From DATATJ01 sp963789075 (GTDB taxonomy: Bacteria > Acidobacteriota > Vicinamibacteria > Vicinamibacterales > CAVVIG01): DNA of 64,000 bases. The DNA is taken from assembly GCA_963789075.1 (NCBI GenBank), contig CAWBJQ010000014.1, positions 992,001 to 1,056,000 of the forward strand, in the 5' to 3' direction. A program made the position numbers and the translations under genes. Below, one piece after another: positions 28,591 through 39,275 of the stretch. The notes beneath the pieces were generated by a model. The model did no database searches, was not told the origin of the DNA, and worked only from the letters and a program-made list of their open reading frames with translations. Position 1 is the first letter of the stretch; every line of letters begins with the position of its first letter.

Positions 28591-28712
28591 CTGAGAGCCC
28601 GCGTCCGTCGTTCGTTCAAACAGACAAAACACATAAATCCGGGTATTCGTCAGAGTCGGTCCGCATCTGCGGAGCGGGAGCTGTGTTTTTGCCCGGCAGT
28701 TCAGGAGGAGAC

Positions 28713-30183
28713 ATGCGACAGCTTCGCTCGTCAATCGGTCGTGGAGTCATGACGGTTCTGGCATCCGCAGCGCTCAGCGCAACCGCGGCGGCGCAAACCA
28801 CGGTCACGATCAATGTACCCAAAACGCAGGTCGTGTACGCGACACTCCGCGGCGGGACCTACGCAAACACCAACATCGACAATCTGCTGGAGACGCGGGC
28901 TGCGTCGGACGCGAGCTACACGCGACGGGCGATGTTGAAGTTCGACACCGAGAATTTGATCCCGGCCGGGAGTAACGTGAGCTCCGCCACGATGACGCTC
29001 ACCGTGAAGGACGCCGACGCCGGGCAGACGAGGCATGTGGCTGCCTACCAGGTGACGGACTCCTGGACCGAGACCGAAACGACGTGGAAGCTGCGTCGCG
29101 TCGGCCAGTCGTGGGGAACGGCCGGAGGCGATCTGGGCACGAAGCTCTCCACGGCGTCCGTGCCGGACACGGCGGGCAGCAAGGTGTCGTTCGACGTCAC
29201 GTCGCTCGTCAAAGAGGCGGTTTCCGGAAAGCTCGGCTCGTCGCGCTACACACGCGTGATGCTCATCGACATGGACGCCGCCCACGAGCCTTTCGTATCG
29301 TGCGTATGCCACACCCGGCGATGCGACAGTCGCCAATCGTCCCAAGCTGACGGTGACGTACGGCGGCACGACCGCCACGTCCACGTCCACATCGACGTCA
29401 ACATCCACGGCGCCTTCATCCAGCGGCTCCACGCTGAAGGTGCTCCAATACAACGTGCATCACGGCGGCATCGGCACCGACGGCGTCTACGAGCCCAGCC
29501 GTATCATCAACTGGATCGTCAAGATCAATCCCGATGTCGTCTCGCTGGTCGAGATGGAAACCGACGATTCGTACGACAGCGGCGACGGCGTCGCGCAGTA
29601 CGTCGCCGCGCTCGAAGCGAAGACCGGTGTGACGTGGCATTCGCTCTCGATTCAGGACTACGGCGACTGGAGCTCCCGCGGCATTCGCAACGCCATCCTC
29701 TCGAAGCGTCCGCTCACCGCCACCTATCGTCATGAGTTCAGCACCGGGCGCGACCGGACCGTCGGCGGAGTCACCGTCGCCGTGAACGGCCGGAACATCA
29801 ACATCATGTCGACGCACCTGGATCCGTACAGTGAGTCGAACCGCATCGTTCAGGTGAAGGAGCTCGTGACGTATGCGTCCGGCTTCGCGGAGGATCGGAT
29901 TGTGTTGGGCGACTTCAACGCGCTTCCGAGCTCGAGCGAGATCGGTACGTTCAAGACTGCGTACACTGACGGCTGGGCCGAGGCCGTGAAGCTCGGGATT
30001 CAGCAGTCGGCGCCCGACAATCCGAACGGCTATACGAGAAACGGCAGAATCGACTACGTGTTCTATTCGCACGGCGAGCAGCACCTCACGCTCAAAAGCG
30101 TGCAGGTGGTCGACACGCGTGACGCCAATGGCGTGATGCCGTCGGATCATCGTCCACTGGTCGCAACGTTCACGGTGCAATAG
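28713..30183 (+). CDS. secreted DNRLRE/CBM96-like protein with endonuclease/exonuclease/phosphatase domain (frameshifted)
   Basis: About 489 residues after removal of one extra base near 29300. A signal peptide (TVLASAALSATAAAQ) is followed by a DNRLRE-type beta-sandwich (residues about 30-215: RRAMLKFDTENL, SWTETETTWKLR), a short Ser/Thr linker of STSTST type and an endonuclease/exonuclease/phosphatase domain with LQYNVHHGG, ALVEME-like VSLVEMETDD, STHLDPYSES, GDFNALPSSSEI and SDHRPLVATF. The family cleaves phosphodiester bonds in nucleic acid or phospholipid using metal ions. AGGAGG stands just before ATG 28713. It could act on extracellular DNA or lipids of the matrix. Confidence 0.8.
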
Positions 30184-30201
30184 AGCCGTTTTGTGATGTA
30201 G

Positions 30202-30223
30202 GGCGGGTCCTTTTGGACCCGCC
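30202..30223. terminator. hairpin between convergent genes
   Basis: GGCGGGTCC-TTTT-GGACCCGCC is a perfect 9-bp stem with a TTTT loop, 18 bases after the stop at 30183 and 12 before the end of the minus-strand gene at 30236. No T-run follows, so a two-way terminator is likely but not certain. Confidence 0.6.
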
Positions 30224-30235
30224 TGAGAAACACGA

Positions 30236-31384
30236 TCAGATCGCGTTCGCCCAACGCGCCCACTGCTCGGTCATCGCCATCCCGCGATCGAGGTCGAACG
30301 CGGGGCGGTAGCCGAGCAGGCGGGCGGCTTTCTCCGACCGGAAGCTCGCCTTCGCCGCAAACATCGGCACTTTCGATGGGGGCAGCGGGTGGATCGGCGG
30401 CTCGTCGACGGTTGCCGCGGGCATTCCCGCTCGCGGCAACAACGACAGTTGCTCGGCGACCTCCAGGGCGATGCGTCCGCTACGGGTCGGAAACAGGCGT
30501 TCGCGGATGAGCGCCTCCCGTTTGCGCACCTCCCGTTTGAGCACCCGAGCCGATTCAGACAGGAATCCCTTCGGCTCGAACGCGGCGAAATGCGCGCTCG
30601 CCTGTTCGGGCGTCATCGATACGGTCGCCGACGCCGGCAGCATCCGCTGATAGCGCTCGAAGAACTCGCGCCACGTCACCGGCTGATCTCCCGAGATCAG
30701 AAACGTCTGTTTGTGCGCCTCCGCTGATTCCGCCGCCGCGATCATCGCCGATACGACATCGTCGATATAGACCGGATTGCAGGTGCCCTCACCGTCGTTC
30801 ACCAGAATCACCCGTCCGGTCTGCAGCTGCTGCAGCGGTTTGATGGTCCACGTGAGCGCCCACGGACCGTAGACAATCGTCGGCTGCACGACGGCGACCG
30901 AGAGTCCCTTGTCGCAGTACCCGAGCGCGGCATTCTCCGCGTCGATCTTGCTGTCGCCGTACGCCGAACCGGTGTAACGCCTGGGCGCCGTCTCGTCGAT
31001 CTCGCCGCTGGCCGGATCACCGTAGACCGACATCGTGCTCACATGGACGACGCGCCGGCAGCGGTGGGCGAGCGCGGCTGCCAGCACGCGCTCGGTCCCC
31101 TGGACGTTGACGACGCGCCGCTCGGCGTCGGTGCCCTGGGCCCCGTACGCGCAGTGGAAGACCACCTCGCACCCGTCGACGGCGCGCTCGAGCGCGTCCG
31201 GCGATTGCAGATCCCCGGCCATCATCTCGATCGCGAACCGCGCGATGCGCGGAGCGTTGGCGAAGTTCCGCACGAACGCGCGGACCGTGGCGCCCTCCTC
31301 GCGAACGAGACGCTCGACGAGGCGTCCGCCGATGAAACCCGTGGCGCCGGTGACGAGGACGCGCGCACCGCGGAGGCGACTCAC
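30236..31384 (-). CDS. NAD-dependent epimerase/dehydratase (extended SDR)
   Basis: 382 residues: VLVTGATGFIGGRL (NAD-binding glycine motif), VSTMSVYGDP and YGDSKIDAE (catalytic Tyr and Lys), PTIVYGPW. A nucleotide-sugar epimerase, dehydratase or related reductase; the substrate is not readable. GTG 31384 overlaps the stop of the upstream oxidoreductase (GTGA), so the two are coupled and probably work in one sugar-conversion route. Confidence 0.85.
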   Translation of the reverse strand: MSRLRGARVLVTGATGFIGGRLVERLVREEGATVRAFVRNFANAPRIARFAIEMMAGDLQSPDALERAVDGCEVVFHCAYGAQGTDAERRVVNVQGTERVLAAALAHRCRRVVHVSTMSVYGDPASGEIDETAPRRYTGSAYGDSKIDAENAALGYCDKGLSVAVVQPTIVYGPWALTWTIKPLQQLQTGRVILVNDGEGTCNPVYIDDVVSAMIAAAESAEAHKQTFLISGDQPVTWREFFERYQRMLPASATVSMTPEQASAHFAAFEPKGFLSESARVLKREVRKREALIRERLFPTRSGRIALEVAEQLSLLPRAGMPAATVDEPPIHPLPPSKVPMFAAKASFRSEKAARLLGYRPAFDLDRGMAMTEQWARWANAI

Positions 31385-32412
31385 TGCGCCACCTCCAGCA
31401 TTTCCGGCACCGCCGCGGCGCCGGCGTCCCACGGATGGGTCCACGGCTGGCGCGCCAGGTAACAGGCCGACAGCAGCGCGATCGATCGCCGCGCTTCGAC
31501 GCCCGACACGACCGGGTCGTCGCCGAATTGAATCGCCTGAACGAATTGCCGCAGCTGCGGCTCGAACAGATCGATCAGGTGCGTAGGGGACGATCGCTCG
31601 CCAGCGATGCCGCGCCCACCGAGCGCCGTGCCGTCGGCCCACGTCACGGTGACCACCGAGTCCGTTTTCGTGCCGGCCTCGATCGTGCCGCGCTCGCCGG
31701 TGATGATGCACGAGTTGCGCAGATCGCGCGTACGGCTCAACTCGACGCGGCCGCGGACGCCGTCTGCCATGGCGATCTCGAGCAGACAATCGGCCTCCAC
31801 GCCGCCCATCGCATCGTCGCGGTAGACGAGCGACTGGTGGTCGCCGAACCACCAGAGCACCAGATCGAGGACGTGGGCGCCGGCATCAGCGAGCACGCCG
31901 CCGCCTTCGGGGCGGAACATCGACGGCGAGGCGACCGGCCAACGGTAGACGGCGCCCTCTGCGAGGTCGAATGCGATCAGACGGCCCAGCAGGTCGGCGT
32001 CGAGCGCGCGCTTGACCCACTGCAGCGACGGCGAGCACCGGCGGAGCAGACCGACGGCCAGCACCGCGCCCGATTTGGCGGATGCCTCGATGATGGCGTC
32101 GCATTCTTGCGGCGTGAGCGCCATCGGTTTCTCGACGAGCACCGGAATCCCCGCGTTCAGTAGATCGGTTGCGACCGGTGCGTGCAGTTGATGCGGCACT
32201 CCGACGATGGCGGCGTCCACCTTGCCGATCACGTCGCGGTAATCCGTGGCGATCTGCGCCACGCCGAATCGATCGGCCATCTGGCGGGCGCGGGCCGGAG
32301 ACGAGTCGACGATCACCGACGCTTCGATGGTGGTGCTGCGCGCCAATGCGGGCAGATGTACCCGCTCGGCGACTGCACCGCCGCCGATCACCGCACACGT
32401 GAGCTTTTGCAA
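31381..32412 (-). CDS. Gfo/Idh/MocA-family oxidoreductase
   Basis: 343 residues. N-terminal Rossmann fold with CAVIGGGAVAERVHLPALA, the EKPMAL motif with the catalytic-region lysine, and a C-terminal alpha/beta domain (GGGVLADAGAHVLDLVLWWFGD). Family members use NAD(P) to oxidise or reduce sugars and cyclitols. The start is TTG 32412: it directly precedes QKLTCAVIGG, and GGGAG lies six bases upstream. It follows the phospholipase-D-like gene by 13 bases. Confidence 0.85.
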   Translation of the reverse strand: MQKLTCAVIGGGAVAERVHLPALARSTTIEASVIVDSSPARARQMADRFGVAQIATDYRDVIGKVDAAIVGVPHQLHAPVATDLLNAGIPVLVEKPMALTPQECDAIIEASAKSGAVLAVGLLRRCSPSLQWVKRALDADLLGRLIAFDLAEGAVYRWPVASPSMFRPEGGGVLADAGAHVLDLVLWWFGDHQSLVYRDDAMGGVEADCLLEIAMADGVRGRVELSRTRDLRNSCIITGERGTIEAGTKTDSVVTVTWADGTALGGRGIAGERSSPTHLIDLFEPQLRQFVQAIQFGDDPVVSGVEARRSIALLSACYLARQPWTHPWDAGAAAVPEMLEVAQ

Positions 32413-32425
32413 TTGATCTCCCTCG

Positions 32426-35400
32426 CTACGGTATGGAGACGTTGTCGATCGTGGCCGTCGTCTGCGCGCTCGTCGTGTGACTCGTGACCGCCAGCCCCAC
32501 AAAGACGCTTTGCGCCATGGGAACGGTGACGGTCGTGACCGTGCTCCAATTGACCCCGTCAGCCGATTCGAAGCCGGTGATCGCGTCTCCGCTGCGCGCG
32601 ATGCGCACCCAGCGCGGCGGCGTCGAGAGCGAGCCGGCGGTGCTCAGCGAGCTGCCGCCGGTGGAGGGCCGCCATTGCAGCGCGACGCCTTTGGCCGACG
32701 AGACCAACATGAGCGCATGCGCCGAGCCCGGATCGAGTGTTTCGCGAATCATCACGCCCGCTTTCGACCACGCGTTGGCGGGCGTCACGCTCGCCACGCG
32801 CGCCGTCAACGAGCCGTTGCCTGCGAGCGGCTGGTACACGAAGTGGAACGCGTCCGCGGTGCCCCAGATGTCGGCGCCTGACGCTTTCACGGTGAAGGTG
32901 CCGTTCGCGTATTGAGCCGACCCGGCGATCGGTACGGCACCGACGTCCGCATCGGCCCAGGGGCTCGGGAGCGGAGGTGGCGGCGAGCCGCCGGCCGTCA
33001 TCGTCACGTGATCCAGCGTTGCGGTCGTCGTCGCACTGGTCGTGTGACTGGTCGTCGCAAAGCCGACGAAGACGGCCGCCGCCATCGGAATCGTGTCGGT
33101 GCCGACGACCGTCCAGTTCGTGCCGTCGGCCGATTCCGATGCCGTGAATGTGTCGCCGCTCCGCTGGAGCCTGACCCAGCGCGGCGGCGTCGAGAGCGAA
33201 CCGCTCGTGCTCACGGAGGTGCCACCGGTCGCCTCGCGCCGCTGGAACGCGACGCCTTTGGCGGCCGATACCAGCATCAACGCGTGCGTCGAGCCTGGGT
33301 CGAGCGTCTCGCGAATCATCATCCCGCTCTTCGACCAGCTGTTCGCGTTCTGCACGCTGGCCACGCGTGCCTGAATCGTTCCGTCGCCGTTCAACGGCTG
33401 ATACACGAAATGAAACGCGTCGGCGGTGCCCCAGATGTCGGCGCCGGAGGCCGTCACCGTGAATGTGCCGTTCGAGTACTGCGCCGAGCCGGCAATCGGT
33501 ACCGAGCCGACATCCTTGTCGGTCCACGGACTTGGCAGCGTCCCGCCGCCGCCTCCTCCTCCACCGCCGCCGGTCGATCCGCCATCCGTGGCGCTCAGAA
33601 TGGTTGTGTCGTCTTGCCGTGGTCCCGGCGGATTTTGGATGTACGTGTCGGGACTCAACACGATTTGATCGACGATGGCCCCATCCTCACGTTGCTGGAT
33701 GCGGACGGTGTGCGTGCCGGTCGAGGCGAAGTAAATGTTCGGCCCAGGCGATCCCCAGCCGTTGTCGGCCCAGCCCCAGCCGTGATCAGCGGCGCCGCTC
33801 GGGCCGTTCTGCAGGACGACTTCTGCGGACGTGGACGTTCCGATGCGTTGAGTGGCCGAGCCCAGCGAGTCGGTGGAATCGCTGAATTGGACGTGCACCG
33901 AGTCGTTCGACAGCGAGTTGCTCTGCGCGCGCATGCGGAGCCACAGGTGGTAGGCAACGCCGCGTGGTGGCCTGGAACGTCGTCTCGAAGTAATTCGCGG
34001 GAGCGGCAAGCGCCGGCGCAATCTTCGCCTGTCCCTGGTCAGGATTCTGCAGCGCGTGGCCGCCGGCTGCAGTGGTGTCCGCGATCATCTGCCAGTTGCC
34101 GTGGATGTCGGTGCTCGCGACGTTCGCGGACCACATCACGATCGTCGTCACGCCAGGCGGTGGCGGCGGAGGGCTGCCCGCGGTTGTGAAGCTCCAGATC
34201 GGGCCGGTGGCGGTCAGGTTCGCCATGGTCTTCGACACGATCTGCCAGTAGTACGTCGTGCCGCCGGTCAGCGTCGGCAGCGCGAATGTCTGATACTGCT
34301 TGGGCGATCGGGTCGGGTCGTCCGGACCGAGATTCTGATTGGCCGCGAACAACGGCGGCGTCGGCGACGTGCCGAAGTAGATGTCGTAGTTGTGCGCCCA
34401 GGGTCCGCCGTCCCATTTCAGCGAGACGCCGGTGGTGGCGACGCCGGTCGCGGCGCTGGCCGGCGAGACGTACACCGGCTTGTCCGGCGGCTTCGGCACG
34501 AAGGGGCCGGTCTCGTTGACGCCGGCCGGATTCGTGTTGTTCCACTTCCGCTCGAACTGGTCGACGAACCAGGTGAAGATGTTCGACTTGACCGTGAAGT
34601 AGTTGTGCTCGTGCTGCGAGTTCGCCGACGGCGAGGACCAGTTCGAGGATCCGAAGATGGTCATGTCCTGGCCGTAGAGCAGCATCAGCTTGCCGTGGTT
34701 CTCACCCTGGTGGACCGTGATGCGAATCGGGATGCCGGCCGCGTACAGGCGGTCCACGTTCCACGCGTCCCAGAGCCGCGAGGAATTGCGATACTCTCCC
34801 GGGTCCACAATCATGCGCACCGGCACGTGACGTGTGCTGAACGCACTGATGATCGCGTTGGTGTGCCGCTGATCGGTGATGCGGAACATCTGGACGTCGA
34901 TCTTCTGCGTCTCTGCGTTGTAGCGCTTCACCGAGCGGTTCGCGTAGTCCTCTCCGGGCGGAAAGTTCAACTCTGGATCGATCGGGAACGTGGCGTAGTG
35001 GCGGGTCAGGCCGGTCGATGCATTGGCATAGTTGGCGTAATTGGTGGTGTCGGTCCACGCATCGTCGAACTTCGTCATGAAGCTGCCGACGATAGAGGAA
35101 TCGTCCGTGACGTACACCGACTCGTCGACGTAGTTGACGTACGGCTGCACTGGGACGAACGCATCGGCGCTGAAGTTCGCGGAGCCGAAGTAGACCGTGT
35201 TCTGACCGGCGAACAGCATCATCTTCCAGTGCTCGATGCCGGAGGCAATCCGCTTGCGCATCGGAATGCCGGCCGACTGGAGCTGATTCATGATCGTCAC
35301 GTCTTCCGCGTCTTGTGGAAACACTCGCGGATCCATCAGGATGCGGACCGGCACGCCGGCCTGCCACTTGGCGACGATCGCGTTCGAATAGCGCGCATCC

Positions 35401-35636
35401 TCCATGAACCACAGGCCGACGTCGATCTCGACCGTTTCGGCCTGAATCAAAGTGAGCAGCTGAGTCCGGCAGTTCTGGAACGACGAATCGCAGAGCTGCT
35501 CCAGAGCATTGGCGCGTCCTGCACTCATGCCGAAGATGAGAGTGAACAGTGCGACCAGCCTCAGTAACCGCCTCTGATAGTGCGGGATTTCGACAGCGTC
35601 ATGGCACACGGCAGCGGTGGGGGGACCAGACGTCAT
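32426..35636 (-). CDS. secreted phospholipase-D-like protein with Fn3-like and two DUF1349-like domains (frameshifted)
   Basis: About 1069 residues. A long n-region and a signal peptide (LLRLVALFTLIFGMSAGRANA) precede two PLD half-sites, HWKMMLFAG...FGSANF and HGKLMLLYG...FGSSNW, which keep His and Lys but not the usual Asp of HxKxxxxD. An Fn3-like domain, a carbohydrate-binding-like region (NGWGSPGPNIYFASTGTH) and two almost identical concanavalin-like (DUF1349) domains follow, joined by a glycine run. It may cleave or bind phosphodiesters at the cell surface. An extra base near 33965 splits the reading. ATG 35636 has AGGAG upstream. A sigma-54-like promoter stands at 35671. Confidence 0.78.
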
Positions 35637-35670
35637 GTGCACTCCTGAGTTTCCAACTGGCGTAGAGCAT

Positions 35671-35686
35671 TGCCAGAGGAGTGCCA
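35671..35686 (-). promoter_or_regulatory. sigma-54-like promoter of the PLD-like gene
   Basis: Minus-strand TGGCACTCCTCTGGCA, perfect at -24 (TGGCAC), ten bases to GC, TGGC instead of TTGC at -12. The predicted leader is about 24 bases and carries AGGAG before ATG 35636. Confidence 0.5.
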
Positions 35687-35816
35687 TAGTGTCAGGTGTC
35701 TTGATAAGGGGCATTAATGGAAGATCGACGCCGTCCCACGTCCGGCGAAGAATCGATTTTCCTGAAAGGTGGAGTCGAACTGCCTCAGTCCGGGGACACC
35801 CGGCGCGGAACGCCGA

Positions 35817-36830
35817 CTAACCCGCGACCGCCGGCCGGAGCGCGGCCGCTTGTCGGCGGCGGCCTCCCAGGTAGCCGGCGAAATAGCACAGCATAGCTTC
35901 GTGGCGAAACTGCTCAGGCCGGTCGAACATCGCCGTGAGCCATCCCACGACATCGCCTGCTGCGGCGCGCCACATGAAAAGCGGGAGGCCGCAGAAGCGC
36001 CTGACGCGTGTCAGATCGACACCGAGCTCCGTCACCGGCCGAAGGCTGTCCAGCTTCGCACGAGACAGCCCTTTGCCGAACCACCACCGTCTGAAGTACG
36101 CCCTTGTGAGGCGCTGCGCCGGCACATGGTGCTCGACGACCATTGACGGGACGTACAGCCCGCGTGCGCCGGCCGCCCGCGATCGCGAGAGCAACTCCGG
36201 CACTTCCTGCCCGAGCAACTGGCGTCCGTTCGAGCGGCCAAGCTGTCCGTCGAATGTGCCGATTCGTTTGAACAGCCGCCGGCGAACGGCCATGTTCGCG
36301 CCAAGGGGCACGCGCCGGCGCTCCTCGAAAACGAACGGCAGGTCGCCGTAGTTGCAGATCGCAATCGTCCCCCACAAATCCGGGCGATCCGCCGATAGCC
36401 ACGCCGGCCGCGGACTCTCCCAGATCGGCCGGACCGGGCCGCCGGTGTAGTCGATGTCCGAATCGTCCAGCAGCGGAGCGGTTGCGGCGTCGAGCCACCC
36501 GTCGCCGACGAGTACGTCATCGTCAGTGAACACGAGCGCCGGCGCCGTGCTGGCGGCGATGCCCGCGTTCAACGCGTGGGAGCGGCCCTGCGTCCGTTCG
36601 AACAGATACCGCAGCGGAACCGGATATGTTGCGACGCGCGATTCCACGACCGCACGCGTGCCGTCGGTGGAATTGTTATCGATGACGATGACGTCCCAGC
36701 GGGCGATTGCGGGGCGGATGGCTCCAAGCCGATCGAGCGTCTCTCCGAGAAGCGCAGCACGATTGTAGGTTGGGATCAGCACCGACGCGCATGGTGTGGA
36801 CCCGGTGACGACGGCGGAGTCTTCCGACAT
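35817..36830 (-). CDS. glycosyltransferase family 2
   Basis: 337 residues with the GT-A plan: SVLIPTYNRAALLGETL, VIVIDNNSTDGT, DXD-type VFTDDDVLVGDGWL, then a GQEVPELLSRSRAAG segment that aligns with the general base region. It shares the same order of motifs with the protein at 37014, so the pair are paralogues. ATG 36830 with AAAGGA upstream is chosen over GTG 36857. It has its own sigma-54 promoter. Confidence 0.85.
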   Translation of the reverse strand: MSEDSAVVTGSTPCASVLIPTYNRAALLGETLDRLGAIRPAIARWDVIVIDNNSTDGTRAVVESRVATYPVPLRYLFERTQGRSHALNAGIAASTAPALVFTDDDVLVGDGWLDAATAPLLDDSDIDYTGGPVRPIWESPRPAWLSADRPDLWGTIAICNYGDLPFVFEERRRVPLGANMAVRRRLFKRIGTFDGQLGRSNGRQLLGQEVPELLSRSRAAGARGLYVPSMVVEHHVPAQRLTRAYFRRWWFGKGLSRAKLDSLRPVTELGVDLTRVRRFCGLPLFMWRAAAGDVVGWLTAMFDRPEQFRHEAMLCYFAGYLGGRRRQAAALRPAVAG

Positions 36831-36869
36831 CCCGTCCTTTGTTGAGCTGACGTACACGCCCTTCGGCAG

Positions 36870-36885
36870 TGCAAAGCCGCTGCCG
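36870..36885 (-). promoter_or_regulatory. sigma-54 promoter of the GT2 gene at 35817
   Basis: Minus-strand CGGCAGCGGCTTTGCA, GGC-N7-TTGC. The transcript would begin near 36859, about 30 bases before ATG 36830. Confidence 0.6.
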
Positions 36886-37013
36886 GCTGACCGCGGTCGG
36901 ATACGCGTGCGAATCGGAATCGTCGTGCACAGATGATGCAGTTCAGTTCACATTCCATCAGTTCTGCGTCCCTTCACCGACACTCGCGCCGGCACAGCCG
37001 TTGGTGCATCTCG

Positions 37014-38027
37014 CTACGCCGCAGGTGTGATGCGCGTTGGCGTTCGGGTGTCCCGCGGCGCCGGCATCCGGCGCCGATCTTTCCACCGCTGCTGGACGAC
37101 GCCGGCGAAGAACCATAGCCAGACCTCACGCTCGAAGCTCGCGACGTGATCGCGCCGAGCGGCGGCAAGCAGCATGTCGCGGAAGGTACGGGCCGCGGTG
37201 CGGAACATGTACCGCGGCACTCCTGCGATGTGGGGGACCCGCGCGTAATCGAGCGTCGATTGTTCGGGCGCTTCCATGTTGAGCCCGGTTTCGGCATACA
37301 ACAGGGCCCGGCTGATGCCGCGCCACTGGAACCACCGGCGGTAGTACGACTTGGTCAAGCGCTCCGCAGGAATCAGGTGCTGGACGACCATTTCCGGCAC
37401 GTAGAAGCCGCGCAGGCCCGCGTCGCGCGCGCGCAGGCACCACTCGCGCACCTCCTGACCGAGCAGCGTGCCCGCCTTTCGTCCGATGCGCACGTTGAAG
37501 CCGCCGACGCGATCGATCGCCTCGCGCCGGAACGCCATGTTGACGCCGAGCGGCACCCGCTTGCCGAACTGGATCGGCGACGGCCCGAAGTCGAGCAAGG
37601 CGATCACCGCCCAGAGCGCTCCGCTGTACGCCGGCAGCCATCTCGGCGGCGGTGCGCCCCACAAGGGGACCACGCGGCCGCCGATGTAGTCGCAGTCCAG
37701 GCGCGCCAGGCCCTGCGCGATCTGCTGCAGCCAGTCCGGCTCGACCCGCACGTCGTCGTCGGTCGTCACGATGATCGCGCCACGCGCCAGCGTGAGACCG
37801 TGGTTGAGCGCGGCGCTGCGGCCCTGTTCGCGTTCGAAGCCGTAAATCAGCGGGACCGGAAACGCGGTTTGCGCGCGCGCGACGACGGCGCGCGTGTCAT
37901 CGGTCGAATTGTTGTCGACTACGACGACTTCCCACGACTCCGCATAGTCGAGCCGCGCAAGGCTCGCGAGAGTGTCGGCGAGATCCGGCGCGCGATTGTA
38001 AGTGGCGATGATGATTGAACACGTCAT
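37014..38027 (-). CDS. glycosyltransferase family 2
   Basis: 337 residues, paralogue of the gene at 35817: SIIIATYNRAPDLADTL, VVVVDNNSTDDT, VTTDDDVRVEPDWL, IGRKAGTLLGQEVREWCLRA. It is a processive- or single-addition GT-A enzyme that would act on nucleotide sugars in the cytoplasm. ATG 38027 overlaps the TGA of the TagB-like gene (ATGA), and the two form one unit. Confidence 0.87.
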   Translation of the reverse strand: MTCSIIIATYNRAPDLADTLASLARLDYAESWEVVVVDNNSTDDTRAVVARAQTAFPVPLIYGFEREQGRSAALNHGLTLARGAIIVTTDDDVRVEPDWLQQIAQGLARLDCDYIGGRVVPLWGAPPPRWLPAYSGALWAVIALLDFGPSPIQFGKRVPLGVNMAFRREAIDRVGGFNVRIGRKAGTLLGQEVREWCLRARDAGLRGFYVPEMVVQHLIPAERLTKSYYRRWFQWRGISRALLYAETGLNMEAPEQSTLDYARVPHIAGVPRYMFRTAARTFRDMLLAAARRDHVASFEREVWLWFFAGVVQQRWKDRRRMPAPRDTRTPTRITPAA

Positions 38028-39223
38028 AACAGGCTCGCTTCAACCGAATGCTGATGCACGCTCGCCGCGCCCACGTGCTGCGGCGCCAGCTTCAGGAGGC
38101 CGTAGGCGACGCCGACGGCGCGTTCGGTCGCCGTGCCCGGCTCGAAGAACGAGGCATGGCAGATCGCGGCGCGGGCCGCCGCCCGGTGAGTGGGATCCGC
38201 CAGCTCTTCGGTCGCGGCACTGCCGATCGCCGACGGGTCGTGCACCACACGCGCCGCGGAGCGCAGCAGCGCAATCCGCTCGGGGTTGATTCGCGCGACG
38301 CGCGGCAGGTCGGGGGCGTCGATGACGAGGATGGGGCGGTCGAGCAGGCAGAACTCGAAGCCAATGGAACTGTGATCCGTCACCAGCACGTCGCTCGCGG
38401 CCATCAAGGGCGACGAGTCGGCGTCCTGTGCAACAACGATGCGGCCCGGACGTTCGATGGCTCGCAGGCGCTCTCGCCAGTTGATGCCGCCGCTGTACTT
38501 CTCGCCGAGGTCGAACGACAGGTCGTGCGGCTTCACGATGACGTTGAAGCCGGAGGCGGCGAGGCTGGCCACAATGGTTTCTCCCGCCATGTTCAGCGAC
38601 GAAGCGGCCGACCACGTGGGCGCATACAAGGCGGTTCGGTGACACGAATCGAGGCCGAGGCCCGCACGGACAGCCGCCGCGTCGATTTGCCCGTTGACGA
38701 GCGCGTCCAGTTTCGGAAAACCGACGAGCATCGCGGCGCCGGGCTTGAGAATTCCGAGCGCGGCGTAGCGCTGCATGCGGTCGGTGTTGATGAAGGCGAC
38801 GCGATCCCACTCGTCGAAGCCGATCGGCATATGACTCGGATCGTCCAAGTCGTATTTGCCCGCGACGCCGTGAAAGAAGTTCATCCGGCCGTAGCAGCGG
38901 TAGAGCGTCGGTGAGTTCCACGGATCCGCGCTGAGGAACAGATCGACGCGCCGCCAACCGGCCTCGGTCGCGTTCACCCAGCGCCGCGGACGCCCCGTGG
39001 CGTGGTCGATGTGCGCTTCTTTCGCGGGCGTTTCGGCCAGATAGCGGACCGTGATCCGCGGATCGCCTTCGAGCACCGCTGCCACCGGATCCATCACGCC
39101 GACGTGCATGGCATTCCGCGCGTAGATGAGCACGCGCCGACCGCTGCGATGGCGACGCACGCGTTCGTCGATCCCGCGGACGAGGCGCGCCGTCCCCTGC
39201 CGTAACCGCTTCGCACTCAGCAT
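38024..39223 (-). CDS. TagB/SpsB-like glycerophosphotransferase-family protein
   Basis: 399 residues of the CDP-glycerol glycerophosphotransferase fold: NFFHGVAGKYDLDD, LVGFPKLDALV, ALYAPTWSAASSLN, VIVKPHDLSFD and VLVTDHSSIGFEFCLLDRPILV. These proteins transfer glycerol-phosphate or similar groups in teichoic-acid-type polymers. In a diderm the target is more likely a phosphate-modified exopolysaccharide. ATG 39223 is chosen because the earlier ATG overlaps the promoter at 39243-39258. A second family member is encoded at 41164. Confidence 0.83.
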   Translation of the reverse strand: MLSAKRLRQGTARLVRGIDERVRRHRSGRRVLIYARNAMHVGVMDPVAAVLEGDPRITVRYLAETPAKEAHIDHATGRPRRWVNATEAGWRRVDLFLSADPWNSPTLYRCYGRMNFFHGVAGKYDLDDPSHMPIGFDEWDRVAFINTDRMQRYAALGILKPGAAMLVGFPKLDALVNGQIDAAAVRAGLGLDSCHRTALYAPTWSAASSLNMAGETIVASLAASGFNVIVKPHDLSFDLGEKYSGGINWRERLRAIERPGRIVVAQDADSSPLMAASDVLVTDHSSIGFEFCLLDRPILVIDAPDLPRVARINPERIALLRSAARVVHDPSAIGSAATEELADPTHRAAARAAICHASFFEPGTATERAVGVAYGLLKLAPQHVGAASVHQHSVEASLL

Positions 39224-39242
39224 CGGATCCCGCCGGTCGAGG

Positions 39243-39258
39243 TGCAAAACGTGGTCCG
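39243..39258 (-). promoter_or_regulatory. sigma-54-like promoter of the TagB-like gene
   Basis: Minus-strand CGGACCACGTTTTGCA: GG and GC ten bases apart with TTTGCA at -12, but GGA instead of GGC at -24. It faces the plus-strand promoter at 39276. Confidence 0.45.
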
Positions 39259-39275
39259 ATTGGGAACGGTCCGGT

